Counted from the first letter of the stretch, positions 26,531-35,972 are shown. The stretch: 64,000 nucleotides of DNA from Sva-07 sp963752815 (GCA_963752815.1 CAVVZI010000013.1:1-64000); one strand, 5' to 3'. The notes: generated from the sequence alone by a model not told the origin. A program made the numbers and translations.

Positions 26531-27358
26531 TCAGTGCGTGATCTCGGCGATCTCCTCGCGGGAAACGTCTTCGGGCATCTTGCCGATGATGATCATCGCC
26601 AGCACCTCGTCCTTGGTGACCTCGTCCTTGTTCACGGTGCCGACGAGCTCGCCCTGGAGCATCACGCTGATCCGGTCGGCGAGGTCGAACACGTCGTGGA
26701 TGTCGTGGCTGATCAGGAAGATCCCGATCCCCTCCGACTTCAGCTGCATGACGAGGTCACGCACCTCGTCCGTCTCGGCCGGGCCGAGTGCCGCCGTGGG
26801 TTCGTCCATGATCAGGATCTTGGCGTTGAAGTGGACGGCCCTGGCGATCGCCACCGACTGGCGCTGCCCGCCCGACAGTGACCGCACCGGCGTGCGCAGG
26901 TTCTTGAACCGCGGGTTGAGCCGCGCCATCAACTTCTGCGTCGCCGACGACATCGCCGAGTCGTCGAGCGAGCCGATCTTGGTCCGCAGCTCGCGACCGA
27001 GGAACACGTTGCCGGCTGCGTCGATGTTGTCGGCCAGCGCGAGCTTCTGGTAGATCGTCTCGACGCCGTACGTGCGCGCGTCGCGCGAGTTCTTGATCGT
27101 CACCGGCTCGCCGTTGATCAGGATCTCGCCCGAGTCGGCCGGGTGGGCCCCCGCCAGCGTGTGGATCAGCGTGGACTTGCCGGCGCCGTTCCCGCCGACG
27201 AGCGCGACGACCTCGCCCGGGTACAGGTCGATCGAGACGCCGTTGACCGCGTGGACGCCGCCGAAGGCCACGCGGATGTCGCGCATCTCGACGATCGGCT
27301 TGCGAGGTCCATCGCCTGCCGCGTCGGCGATCGGTTCGGCGGAGCTGAGATCGGTCAT
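26531..27358 (-). CDS. sugar ABC transporter ATP-binding protein (xylose type)
   Basis: Single ABC domain, about 275 residues. Walker A VGGNGAGKSTLIHTLAGAHP, signature LSGGQRQSVAIARAV, Walker B ILIMDEPTAALGP, switch His in LISHDIHDVFDLADRISVM. The ATG at 27358 is preferred over 27364 because AAGGAG lies six bases before it. Energises the permease and binding protein encoded upstream (XylFGH-type importer). Enteric XylG has two ABC domains; a single-domain subunit is usual in Actinobacteria and would act as a dimer. Confidence 0.88.
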   Translation of the reverse strand: MTDLSSAEPIADAAGDGPRKPIVEMRDIRVAFGGVHAVNGVSIDLYPGEVVALVGGNGAGKSTLIHTLAGAHPADSGEILINGEPVTIKNSRDARTYGVETIYQKLALADNIDAAGNVFLGRELRTKIGSLDDSAMSSATQKLMARLNPRFKNLRTPVRSLSGGQRQSVAIARAVHFNAKILIMDEPTAALGPAETDEVRDLVMQLKSEGIGIFLISHDIHDVFDLADRISVMLQGELVGTVNKDEVTKDEVLAMIIIGKMPEDVSREEIAEITH

Positions 27359-27372
27359 CGCCATCTCCTTTC

Positions 27373-28695
27373 TCAGACCTTGCCCTTGCGCAGCGTCGAG
27401 TCGAGACCGACCGCCGTGATCAACACGAGGCCCACCACGACGTCCTGCATCGGCGAATCGACCTTCAGCAGCACCATGCCCGACCGCAACGACTGCATGA
27501 TCACCGCGCCGAGCACCGCCCCGGGAATCGTTCCGACGCCACCGGCGAACGACGTGCCGCCGATGACGGCGGCCGAGATCACGTCGAGTTCGTTCTGCAC
27601 GCCGAGGTTGGTGACCGCCGCGTTGAGACGGGCGGTCTGTACCGCGGCGCTGATCGCACAGAGCACGCCCATCAGCACGAACGTCAGCATGATGATCTTG
27701 CGCGTGTTGATACCGCCGAGTTCGGCCGCCTCGGGGTTACCACCGATCGCGTACACGTAGCGACCGAACCGCCGACGACGCGCCAGGTAGGTCATCACGA
27801 TCGTCACCACGATGAGCATCACGACCGGGTAGGCGATGCCCGTCGAGATCTGCAGCCCGCCTTCCGGCGGGGTGATGTTGTGGTCCGCGGCGTACTTGGC
27901 GGCCAGCTGCTCGGGCCAGTAGTAGCTGTTGGCCACCCACACCGCGCCGAGCACGATGGCACAGCCGAGGACGGCGATCCCCGTGTCGAGCCACGTCGGC
28001 CGGAGCGGGAGGTCGTAACGCTGACGGCGGCGTCGGGAGAGCAGGACGCTGAGGATGATCAGCGCACACCCGATCCCGCCGAACAGCCAACTCTTCCAGT
28101 CGCCGAGCGAGCCCTTCGGACCACCACCGAGCAACTGGAACGTCGCGTCGAGCGGCGCGAGGGTCTGACCCTGCGCGAACCGGAAGATGAGCCCGCGCCA
28201 GATCAGGAAGCCGCCGAGCGTCACGATGAAGGCCGGGATCCGGATGTACCCGACGAGGAAACCCTGGAACAGACCGACGACGGCGCCGAGCAGGACGCCG
28301 ACGGCGAGCGCCACGAGCCACGTGTACCAGTGCCCCAGGCCGAGGTTGAACGTGTCGGGGATCCAGCGGGTCTGGACCATCGCCATCACGTAGCCGAGGA
28401 ATCCCAGCAGGGATCCGACCGACAGGTCGATGTTGCGCGACACGATGATCAGGACCATGCCGGTCGCCATGATGGCGATCGAGGTGCTCTGCACCGACAG
28501 GTTCCACAGGTTGCGGGCGGTCAGGAAGTCGCCGCCCGACAGGATGTTGAACCCGATCCAGATCACGGCGATGGCGAGGATCATCCCGACCATGCGCGTG
28601 TCGATCTCGGCCGACGCCAGCCCCGACCGGAACCCGGTGGCCGGTACCGGGGTCGGAGCGGGAGCGTCTTCCAGCACTGTCTGGGTTTCAGTCAT
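27373..28695 (-). CDS. xylH: sugar ABC transporter permease (XylH-like)
   Basis: About 440 residues with 10 or more membrane helices: MILAIAVIWIGFNILSGGDF, IAIMATGMVLIIVSRNIDLS (the conserved RxIDLSVGS of ribose/xylose permeases), FIVTLGGFLIWRGLIFRFAQ, and a C-terminal half with VISAAVIGGTSFAGGVGTIP. A long linker between helices (RRRRQRYDLPLRPTWLDTG) makes it larger than RbsC and like actinobacterial XylH. ATG at 28695 or GTG at 28701. Ends 14 bases before the ATPase start: same operon. Confidence 0.88.
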   Translation of the reverse strand: MTETQTVLEDAPAPTPVPATGFRSGLASAEIDTRMVGMILAIAVIWIGFNILSGGDFLTARNLWNLSVQSTSIAIMATGMVLIIVSRNIDLSVGSLLGFLGYVMAMVQTRWIPDTFNLGLGHWYTWLVALAVGVLLGAVVGLFQGFLVGYIRIPAFIVTLGGFLIWRGLIFRFAQGQTLAPLDATFQLLGGGPKGSLGDWKSWLFGGIGCALIILSVLLSRRRRQRYDLPLRPTWLDTGIAVLGCAIVLGAVWVANSYYWPEQLAAKYAADHNITPPEGGLQISTGIAYPVVMLIVVTIVMTYLARRRRFGRYVYAIGGNPEAAELGGINTRKIIMLTFVLMGVLCAISAAVQTARLNAAVTNLGVQNELDVISAAVIGGTSFAGGVGTIPGAVLGAVIMQSLRSGMVLLKVDSPMQDVVVGLVLITAVGLDSTLRKGKV

Positions 28696-28734
28696 CGTCA
28701 CACTTTCTCTTCATCACGGCTACGAAAAGGGCGA

Positions 28735-28764
28735 AGTGCCCCCCGCTCGACAGCGAGGGGCACT
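28735..28764 (-). terminator. intercistronic hairpin between binding protein and permease
   Basis: AGTGCCCCCCGCT (28735-28747) against AGCGAGGGGCACT (28752-28764), loop CGAC, one mismatch. It follows the binding-protein gene within the operon. Such hairpins commonly protect the upstream mRNA or stop a fraction of transcripts, giving more binding protein than permease. Confidence 0.6.
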
Positions 28765-28796
28765 CCGGCTACAAGGTGTTCGATTTCAGATGACGA

Positions 28797-29933
28797 TCAG
28801 GGGCAGGCTGCCACGGAGCCGGCCTCGACGCCCTCGCAGAGATCGTCCGGGCTGATCCATCCAGCGTCGACGACCACGTCGAGGTTGTCCTGGGTGATCG
28901 GGATCGGGGTCAGGAAGATCGAGCTGAGGTCGTTGCCACCAGGCGTGGTGAACGCCGCAGCACCGCTGACAGCCGACGGATCCGGGTTGGCGCACAGCGC
29001 GATCGCGGCTTCGCCAGCGGCCGTGCCGAGCTCACGAGCATCCTTCCAGACGTCGACGGCCTGCGTACCGAGTGCGACCCGGTTGAGGGCAGCGGCGTCG
29101 CCGTCCTGGCCCGACACGGGCACCTGGCCGGCGAGGCCCTGTGCGTCGAGGGCGGCGATGACGCCACCGGCCATGCCGTCGTTCTGCGAGATGACGGCCT
29201 GGATGTCGTTGTTCTCAGCGGTGAGGAACTGCTCCATCTCGGTCTGCGCGTTGGCGGGATCCCAGTTGTCGGTGTAGGTCTCACCGACGATCTTGATGTC
29301 GCCGGACGTCACGGCGTCACCGATGACCTTCTCGGCGCCGGCCCGCAGGAAGTCCGCGTTGGCGTCGGCCGAGTTGCCCTTGATGATGACGTAGTTGCCC
29401 TTCGGCACGAGGTCGAAGATCGCCTGGGCCTGCATCTCGCCGACCTTCTGGTTGTCGAACGTCAGGTAGAGCACGCCCGGATCCTCGATGAGGCGGTCGT
29501 AGGCGATGACGGGAACGCCGGCGGCCGTTGCGGCCTGCACGGACGGGATGATCGCCGTGCCGTCCTGGGCGAGGATCACCACGACGTTGGCGCCCTGCGA
29601 GATCAGGTTCTCGACGTTGCTCGCCTGCGTCTCGGCCGACGACTTGGCGTCGTTCGAGACGTAGCTGCCACCACCGGCTTCGATGGCCGCCTTCATCGCC
29701 GGCTCGTCGAACTTGCCCCAGCGCTCTTCCTGGAAGTTGTTCCAGGACACGCCGACGACGCAATCGCCGCCTGCGCCACCGCCAGCGGCAGCGGTTCCGG
29801 CGGGTGCTTCGGAGCCAGCCGGTGCGGCGGATCCCGCCGTCGTGTCGCTGGACGACGAGTCGTCGTCACTGCCGCACGCGGCCAGCACCAGCCCTGCAAC
29901 CGCAGCCGCGGCTGCGACGGTTCTCAGTTTCAT
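28797..29933 (-). CDS. xylF: sugar ABC transporter substrate-binding lipoprotein (XylF-like)
   Basis: 378 residues. Signal peptide MKLRTVAAAAAVAGLVLAAC with lipobox LAAC, then an Asp/Ser/Ala linker. Periplasmic-binding-protein type I fold: CVVGVSWNNFQEERWGKFDE, NLISQGANVVVILAQDGTAI, GVPVIAYDRLIEDP, YVIIKGNSADANADFLRAGA and VPVSGQDGDAAALNRVALGT, closest in pattern to the D-xylose-binding XylF (YDRLI, SGQD-AA). First gene of the operon, followed by the hairpin, the permease and the ATPase. With xylose isomerase at 36.1 kb this suggests xylose uptake, but the sugar is inferred. Confidence 0.88.
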   Translation of the reverse strand: MKLRTVAAAAAVAGLVLAACGSDDDSSSSDTTAGSAAPAGSEAPAGTAAAGGGAGGDCVVGVSWNNFQEERWGKFDEPAMKAAIEAGGGSYVSNDAKSSAETQASNVENLISQGANVVVILAQDGTAIIPSVQAATAAGVPVIAYDRLIEDPGVLYLTFDNQKVGEMQAQAIFDLVPKGNYVIIKGNSADANADFLRAGAEKVIGDAVTSGDIKIVGETYTDNWDPANAQTEMEQFLTAENNDIQAVISQNDGMAGGVIAALDAQGLAGQVPVSGQDGDAAALNRVALGTQAVDVWKDARELGTAAGEAAIALCANPDPSAVSGAAAFTTPGGNDLSSIFLTPIPITQDNLDVVVDAGWISPDDLCEGVEAGSVAACP

Positions 29934-30088
29934 GTTTGCTACTCCCCCTCAGGATGTATTCCAGCGGTCAAGGTGGCCATCTGGCGGTCCGACCTTAGCG
30001 CGTCCGCTCGGAGCGGGAAAGCATCCACGCTGCCACCGCGGCGATGCGGCGATGTGGAGCGGCGCTCGCGGTGTGGTTCAATCCGCAC

Positions 30089-31783
30089 GTGCCCGACGAT
30101 CCGGTGTCCGACGCCGATGACGGTGACGATCGAGCCAGGCCCGCACGCTCCATCCGCTGGATCTTGGCCGTCGGGGTGGCGGCCCTCGTCGCGCTCGCCG
30201 TCGCCGTCGTGGCGATCGTGAGCGACGCTTCATCGTCGTCGACCGGCGGCGCCGATGCGGCGCCGGCGTTCGTCGACGACACGGCCGCGGCAGGCATCGA
30301 CCACGCCTACACCGGTGGGATCGAGTACTTCGTCGGCGGCGGGGTCGCGGCGTTCGACTGCGATGGAAACGGGCTCGCCGACCTGTTCCTCGCCGGCGGC
30401 ACCGATCCCGCCGCGCTGTACCGCAACGAGAGCCCGATCGGCGGTGCTCTACGCTTCGCCAACGTGGCGTCCCCGATCACCGATCTGACCCAAGTCACCG
30501 GCGCCTACCCGATCGACATCGACAGCGACGGACTCATGGATCTCGCCGTGTTGCGTCGAGGTGCCAATGTGCTGCTGCGCGGCCTCGGTGACTGCGGGTT
30601 CGAGGACGCCACCGCTGCTCTCGGCCTCGACGGCGGGGACAGTTGGACGGCCGCGTTCAGCGCCACCTGGGAGGGATCGAACCGGTTGCCCACGCTGGCC
30701 TTCGGGAACTACCTCGTGCCGGACACCCAAACGTGCGACGACAGCGAGCTCGTGCGCCCCGCACCCACCGGCGACCAGTACGCGCCGCCCGTGGCCCTCT
30801 CCCCCGGGTACTGCACGCTGTCGATCCTGTTCAGCGACTGGGGCCGGTCGGGCCAACGCGATCTGCGGATGTCGAACGATCGGCACTACTACACCGACGG
30901 CGAGGAACAGCTGTGGAAGATCGCTCCCGACGAGGCGCCGCGTCCCTACACCGAGGCCGACGGCTGGAAGCCGATGCAGATCTGGGGGATGGGGATCGCC
31001 AGCCAGGACGTGACCGGTGACGGGTACCCGGAGGTGTTCCTCACGAGCCAGGCCGACAACAAGCTGCAGACCCTCGAGAACGGTCCCGAACAGCCGGCCT
31101 ACGAGGACATGGCGTTGGAGGCGGGCGTCACCGCCCAGCAGCCCTACGCCGGAGGCGACGTGCTGCCGTCCACCGCGTGGCACCCGGAGTTCGAAGACGT
31201 CAACAACGACGGGTTCGTCGATCTGTTCGTGTCGAAGGGCAACGTCGAGGCGCAGGTCGACTACGCGACGCGCGACCCGAACAACCTGCTGATCGGCCAG
31301 TCGGACGGCACGTTCGCGGAGGGCGCGGAGGCGGCCGGGATCGTCAGCTACGAGCGCTCCCGCGGCGCCTCCCTCGTCGACCTCAACCTCGACGGCATGC
31401 TCGACCTCGTCGTCGTCAACCGTGAGTCGAACCCGACGCTGTGGCGCAATGTCGGGCGCGGCGACGCCGAGCACGCCGAGCCGATGGGCCACTGGATCGC
31501 CATCGATCTCGAGCAACCGGCGCCGAACGTCGACGCGATCGGGGCGTGGATCGAGGTGCGCACGGGCGATCACACGATGACGCGGGAGGTCACCATCGGC
31601 GGTGGCCACGCCGGTGGCAAGAACGGATGGATCCACGCCGGCCTCGGCGACGCGACGAGCGCGGACATCCGCGTGCAGTGGCCCGATGGTGAGACCGGTC
31701 CGTGGATGACCGTCGACGGTGACCAGTTCGTCACCATCGATCGCGATTCGAACGAAGCGACGCCGTGGACACCGCAGGAGTAG
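30089..31783 (+). CDS. membrane-anchored FG-GAP/VCBS repeat protein with ASPIC/UnbV domain
   Basis: 564 residues from GTG 30089. Membrane anchor SIRWILAVGVAALVALAVAV, then FVDDTAAAGIDHAYTGGIEY. Calcium-type repeats AAFDCDGNGLADLFLAGG, PIDIDSDGLMDLAVLRRG, ASQDVTGDGYPEVFLTSQAD, FEDVNNDGFVDLFVSKGN and VDLNLDGMLDLVVVNRES form an integrin-like beta-propeller. The C-terminal ASPIC/UnbV part is WIAIDLEQPAPNVDAIGAWI to DIRVQWPDGETGPW. The layout is as in CRTAC1-family proteins; the molecular role is not known. Two bases after its stop the next gene starts, so the two products probably work together. Confidence 0.88.
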   Translation: MPDDPVSDADDGDDRARPARSIRWILAVGVAALVALAVAVVAIVSDASSSSTGGADAAPAFVDDTAAAGIDHAYTGGIEYFVGGGVAAFDCDGNGLADLFLAGGTDPAALYRNESPIGGALRFANVASPITDLTQVTGAYPIDIDSDGLMDLAVLRRGANVLLRGLGDCGFEDATAALGLDGGDSWTAAFSATWEGSNRLPTLAFGNYLVPDTQTCDDSELVRPAPTGDQYAPPVALSPGYCTLSILFSDWGRSGQRDLRMSNDRHYYTDGEEQLWKIAPDEAPRPYTEADGWKPMQIWGMGIASQDVTGDGYPEVFLTSQADNKLQTLENGPEQPAYEDMALEAGVTAQQPYAGGDVLPSTAWHPEFEDVNNDGFVDLFVSKGNVEAQVDYATRDPNNLLIGQSDGTFAEGAEAAGIVSYERSRGASLVDLNLDGMLDLVVVNRESNPTLWRNVGRGDAEHAEPMGHWIAIDLEQPAPNVDAIGAWIEVRTGDHTMTREVTIGGGHAGGKNGWIHAGLGDATSADIRVQWPDGETGPWMTVDGDQFVTIDRDSNEATPWTPQE

Positions 31784-31785
31784 CC

Positions 31786-33447
31786 GTGTCGACCACCGTC
31801 GACGATCCGGAACTGGTGCGGGCCGGCGATCGTCAAGCCGATCCGCCCGTGGCGGCGGCCGGTCGATCGGTCACGATGCGCGGCACCACGTACCCGGTGA
31901 TCCTGCCGAAGATCAGCGACCCCCGGCTGCACGTCGCGTCGGTCATCATCACGATCCACGTGCTGGGGCAGGTCGGACTGCGCTTCTGGGTCAGCGTTCC
32001 GCAGATCCTGTCGGCGATCCTCACCTGCGCGATCATCGAAGTCGCGGTGACCTTCCGCCGGACACGTTCCCTCGTGTGGCCGGCGAGCGCGATGTTGACC
32101 GGGAGCGGCGTGGCGCTGATCCTGCGCGTTCCGGGGACGCCGCCCGGCGACCACTGGAGCACGCACGCCTGGTACATGTTCGCCGGCGTCGCGGCCTTCT
32201 CGCTGCTGACCAAGTACGTCATCCGCTATCGCGGCTCTCACCTGTTCAACCCCTCCAACATCGGGTTGGTGGTGGCGTTCGTCGTGCTCGGCAGCACCCG
32301 CGTCGAGCCGCTCGATTTCTGGTGGGCGCCGCTGAACACGTGGATGATCCTCGCCTACACGGTCATCCTCGTCGGTGGGCTGCTGATCACCCGCCGGTTG
32401 CACCTGCTCGCCACGGCGGTCACGTTCTGGCTGGCGCTGGCCGCAGGAATCGGGATCATCGCCGCGTCCGGGCACTGCATGACCGCGCGGTGGGCGTTCT
32501 CTCCGGTCTGCGGGTTCGACTTCTGGCGGGTGATCATGTTCTCGCCCGAACTGCTCATCTTCCTGTTCTTCATGATCACCGATCCGAAGACGGTGCCCGC
32601 GGGGCGGGTGGGTCGCGTCATGTTCGGTCTGCTCGTCGCTGTGGCGAGCACGTTGCTGATCGCTCCCCAGACCGACGAGTTCGGCACCAAGGTCGCTCTG
32701 CTCGGCGGGCTCGTTCTGATGTGCGCGTTCCGTCCGCTCCTGGACCGACTCGTTCCCGAACGCGGATCCGAGGCGGACCATCTCCGTCGATTTGGGGCGC
32801 GGCTCGCGACGGGCGATCACGCCGAACCCGGGGTCGTGCGGCCGGTCGTCCGGGTCGGGGTGATGATCGCCGCGGTCGGCATCCTCGGGGTCGCCATCCT
32901 GCTCGCCGGGACGGCGGCGCGCGGCGTGGTCGTGCTCGGGACCGACGACGTCCTCGGCCGCGTGCCCCACGACGTCGACCCGGCGACGTTCCCGACGATC
33001 ACGGTCGAACAGGGCGTGCTCGACTGGAACCACGAGATCGCCGGCCCCGGCGCCCGGGAGATCGTCCTGACCCTGGCCGAGAACCTCGAACTCGAGAACC
33101 AGGCGCTGTTGCAAGGTGACCCGTCGATCCTCGAGGCGGTCGACCACGGGGACCGACTCGACGACATGCGCGGTCGCCTCGAGGAGGCCTCCACCTCCGG
33201 GACGACCGTCATCGAGCGTCACCAGATCGATGACGTCAACGTCACGCTGCTCGTTCCGTTCGGGCGACAGGACGGCCTGAGCCTCGGCCTCGAATCCACC
33301 GGCACCACGACGACCGAGACGCTCGATGCGGACGGGAATGTGCAGTCGCGGACCACGTCGCCGCTCGACACCACGTTCGTCGTCCGTCGGGCGACGGGCG
33401 ACCGTTGGCTCGTCGTCGACGAGCTACCTCCCGACGCGCCGAGCTGA
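31786..33447 (+). CDS. RnfD/NqrB-like polytopic membrane protein with extracytoplasmic C-terminal domain
   Basis: 553 residues, GTG start two bases after the preceding stop. About nine helices (VASVIITIHVLGQVGLRFWV, LSAILTCAIIEVAVTF, WYMFAGVAAFSLLTKYVI...). RYRGSHLFNPSNIGLVVAFV matches the conserved HxFNPxN region of RnfD/NqrB, and FMITDPKTVPAGRVGRVMFG the second. The SGAT-type covalent FMN site of true NqrB/RnfD is not seen. After a last helix (VGVMIAAVGILGVAILLAG) come about 150 soluble residues ending VVRRATGDRWLVVDELPP, which look like an NTF2/IMS-type domain. No other rnf or nqr gene is present. Probably a redox or scaffold membrane partner of the FG-GAP protein. Confidence 0.75.
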   Translation: MSTTVDDPELVRAGDRQADPPVAAAGRSVTMRGTTYPVILPKISDPRLHVASVIITIHVLGQVGLRFWVSVPQILSAILTCAIIEVAVTFRRTRSLVWPASAMLTGSGVALILRVPGTPPGDHWSTHAWYMFAGVAAFSLLTKYVIRYRGSHLFNPSNIGLVVAFVVLGSTRVEPLDFWWAPLNTWMILAYTVILVGGLLITRRLHLLATAVTFWLALAAGIGIIAASGHCMTARWAFSPVCGFDFWRVIMFSPELLIFLFFMITDPKTVPAGRVGRVMFGLLVAVASTLLIAPQTDEFGTKVALLGGLVLMCAFRPLLDRLVPERGSEADHLRRFGARLATGDHAEPGVVRPVVRVGVMIAAVGILGVAILLAGTAARGVVVLGTDDVLGRVPHDVDPATFPTITVEQGVLDWNHEIAGPGAREIVLTLAENLELENQALLQGDPSILEAVDHGDRLDDMRGRLEEASTSGTTVIERHQIDDVNVTLLVPFGRQDGLSLGLESTGTTTTETLDADGNVQSRTTSPLDTTFVVRRATGDRWLVVDELPPDAPS

Positions 33448-33450
33448 CGT

Positions 33451-33789
33451 TCAGGTTCTCGCCGACGGGAAGGCGTCGAGGCCGAGTTCGTCGCGCATCG
33501 AAGCGGAGGCGACGAGCTGTTCGGGACGGAGGCAGGCTCCGGTGGCGTCAGCGAGGCGGGTCATCATCTCGAAGTTGGCGATCACGGCGGAGGCGTCGAC
33601 CAGCCACTCGGTACCGAATTGATCGACGAGGTCGGCACGAGCCGCCTCGGCTGCTGCCGCGTCGGTCCCGACGACCGCGCCGACGAAGTCCTCCAAATTC
33701 GGCGAACGCCGGCCAACGACGTCGTCAGAGGTCGAATCCGGATCCGGGTGCTGCAGTTGGCTGGCGGTGCTCGCACGGAGCATCATCAA
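33451..33789 (-). CDS. hypothetical protein of a carboxymuconolactone-decarboxylase-like pair
   Basis: 112 residues, beginning at one of three consecutive ATG codons (33789, 33786, 33783). LVDQFGTEWLVDASAVIANF and EMMTRLADATGACL form helices like those found in the C-terminal half of alkylhydroperoxidase-related proteins. It starts 12 bases after the CMD-like gene upstream and is probably part of the same functional unit. No catalytic CxxC. Confidence 0.6.
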   Translation of the reverse strand: MMMLRASTASQLQHPDPDSTSDDVVGRRSPNLEDFVGAVVGTDAAAAEAARADLVDQFGTEWLVDASAVIANFEMMTRLADATGACLRPEQLVASASMRDELGLDAFPSART

Positions 33790-33801
33790 GTGGGACGTCG
33801 T

Positions 33802-34500
33802 TCAATAGAAACACTCACGCGCCAACGACAGGCGGGCCGCGACCCGCTCCATCTCAGGGCGACTGAGCGTGCCGCGGTTCCACGCGAGTTCGCCCATCTC
33901 GTCGACGGGGATGTACTGCGCACCCGACAGCAGCGCCACGGTCGCCCATTCGGCGGGCGCGGCACTGAGACCCTGCACGACGGCGGCCTTCTGATCGGCG
34001 GGTGCGGCGACCGGCACCCAGTTCAAGGTGGCGGACTCGACCTGCGGGTGACGACCGTGGGGCTCCCCGGGCGTCGGAGCCGGAAGGGGTGGCCGGTCGA
34101 GGCCCGCGGCGCGGAAGAACCCGTCGACGGCGGCAGTGACGACGACGACGCCGACCATCTCGACGTACGCGATCGCGTCGATGCCGAGTTCGAGTTGCTT
34201 CTGGTACCAGCCCTCCGACAGCGTCGCCGCATGGCGAGCGATGCGGTACACGGCATCGACGACCGCGGGAGGCAGAGCGGCTGCGGCAGCGCCGGCGGTC
34301 GTCCGACCGGACGTCGTCGCCGACTCCCACGGCGCGATCGGGTCGGCGTCGTCGAGGGCGGCGAGCGCCAGTTCGGCCATCGCCGCGCGTTCGAACCCGG
34401 TCCATGATCCACCGGGCGACGTGACGTGCCGCCACGCCTCGGCCTGAGCCGCCACCAGATCGGGCCGGATGGTCAGGTCGGTCGGCATTCGGGCAATCAT
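33802..34500 (-). CDS. alkylhydroperoxidase/carboxymuconolactone decarboxylase-like protein
   Basis: 232 residues (or from ATG 34488, MPTDLTIRPDLV). Helical protein: PAVVDAVYRIARHAATLSEG, WYQKQLELGIDAIAYVEMVG and VVVVTAAVDGFFRAAGLDRP have the AhpD-like arrangement in which a CxxC normally sits; here no CxxC is present, so peroxidase chemistry is doubtful. The C-terminus ATVALLSGAQYIPVDEMGEL resembles the second half of fused CMD proteins. Operon with the 112-aa gene. Confidence 0.6.
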   Translation of the reverse strand: MIARMPTDLTIRPDLVAAQAEAWRHVTSPGGSWTGFERAAMAELALAALDDADPIAPWESATTSGRTTAGAAAAALPPAVVDAVYRIARHAATLSEGWYQKQLELGIDAIAYVEMVGVVVVTAAVDGFFRAAGLDRPPLPAPTPGEPHGRHPQVESATLNWVPVAAPADQKAAVVQGLSAAPAEWATVALLSGAQYIPVDEMGELAWNRGTLSRPEMERVAARLSLARECFY

Positions 34501-34580
34501 GGAGGTTGCAGCGCCCCGCCGTCAATCATCATCGTCAAACATCACCGCACGACACCGCCGTGCCGACCAAGGAGCACGAA

Positions 34581-35972
34581 GTGACCACATCGCTCTTGCC
34601 GACCGCCCACCTGAGCGAGATCGCGCTCCCCGATTTCGGGATGCCGGCGGTGGAACCGACGCTGCCGCCGTCGATCTACATCGAACGATTGGAACGGCTG
34701 CGGGCCGCGATGGAGGCGAGCGGATACGGGCATGTCGTCGTGTGGGGCGATCGGGAGCACAGCGCCAACATCGCCTACCTCACCGGCTTCGATCCACGAT
34801 TCGAGGAGGCCGTGCTGATCGTCGGCACGTCCGGCGACCCGGCGCTGCTGCTCGGCAACGAGTGTTACGGCGTCGGCGAAGGCGCACCGCTCCCGGTTCG
34901 GCCGGTGCGGTTCCAGGACCTCAGCCTTCCGGGTCAGTCACGGGACCGGTCGCAGCCGTTGCCCGAGATCATCGGCGACGAAGGCATCGGGCCGGGAAGC
35001 CGCGTCGGTGTCATCGGGTGGAAGACGTACGCGAATCGGGCGACGACCGACGCGCCGGCGTACCTGATCGACGAACTCCGACTGGCCACTGGCGCGTCGG
35101 GGCTCGTCGAGAACGCAACCGACATCCTCATCAACGCTGCCGACGGACTCCGGGTCGTCAACGAGGTCGAGCAGCTCGCCGCGTTCGAGTGGGCCGCCTG
35201 CCAGACGTCGCACGGCGTGCGGAACGTGCTCGTGGGTCTCCAACCCGGGATGAGCGAACGAGAGGCGGTCCGCCTCCTCGAATGGAACGGCGCGCCGCTG
35301 TCGTGCCACCTGATGCTGACCGCCGGGCCGCGGGCCCGGTACGGACTGCTGAGCCCGGGCGACCGCCCGATCGAGCGGGGCGATCCGTTCACCGTGGCGT
35401 TCGGCATCTGGGGCGCGCTCAACTGCCGTGCCGGGTTCGTGGTCGAGGATGCGTCCGAACTCCCTGACGGTGCGGCCGACTACGTCGATCGTCTCGTCGC
35501 ACCGTATTTCGAGGCCGTCGCCGAATGGTACGGGGCGCTGCGAATCGGGCAGGTGGGCGGCGAGCTGCAGGCGATCGTCGACCGCCACCTCGGTGACGAC
35601 TTCTTCGGGATCTCCCTCAACCCGGGACACCAGCTGCACCTCGACGAATGGGTCAATTCGCCGGTGTTTCCCGATTCGACCGTCGAGTTGCGATCGGGCA
35701 TGGCCCTGCAGTGCGACATCATCCCGGCGACCGGTACCTCGTACTTCACGACGAACATCGAAGACGGCGTGGCGTTGGCCGACGAAGCACTGCGATCCGC
35801 CTTCGCCGATCGGTATCCCGACGCGTGGGCCCGCGTACAGGCACGTCGGCGGTTCATGATCGACACGCTCGGGATCGATCTCCACCCCGACGTGCTCCCG
35901 TTCTCGAACCTCGCCGCGCACCTGTCGCCGTTCCTGCTGCGACCCGACCAGGCGATGTCGATCGGGCGATGA
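34581..35972 (+). CDS. M24 (creatinase/aminopeptidase P fold) family protein, probably without metal site
   Basis: 463 residues, GTG 34581 after AAGGAG. The N-terminal creatinase-type domain (YIERLERLRAAMEASGYGHV, NIAYLTGFDPRFEEAVLIVG) is followed by a pita-bread domain. The usual dinuclear metal ligands D, D, H, E, E are largely absent: the strand that should read DxGxxxxGYxSD is FTVAFGIWGALNCRAGFVVE; His remains in NPGHQLHLDEW and the first Glu is replaced in MALQCDIIPATG. So either a creatinase-like metal-free hydrolase or a non-catalytic member. Confidence 0.75.
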   Translation: MTTSLLPTAHLSEIALPDFGMPAVEPTLPPSIYIERLERLRAAMEASGYGHVVVWGDREHSANIAYLTGFDPRFEEAVLIVGTSGDPALLLGNECYGVGEGAPLPVRPVRFQDLSLPGQSRDRSQPLPEIIGDEGIGPGSRVGVIGWKTYANRATTDAPAYLIDELRLATGASGLVENATDILINAADGLRVVNEVEQLAAFEWAACQTSHGVRNVLVGLQPGMSEREAVRLLEWNGAPLSCHLMLTAGPRARYGLLSPGDRPIERGDPFTVAFGIWGALNCRAGFVVEDASELPDGAADYVDRLVAPYFEAVAEWYGALRIGQVGGELQAIVDRHLGDDFFGISLNPGHQLHLDEWVNSPVFPDSTVELRSGMALQCDIIPATGTSYFTTNIEDGVALADEALRSAFADRYPDAWARVQARRRFMIDTLGIDLHPDVLPFSNLAAHLSPFLLRPDQAMSIGR

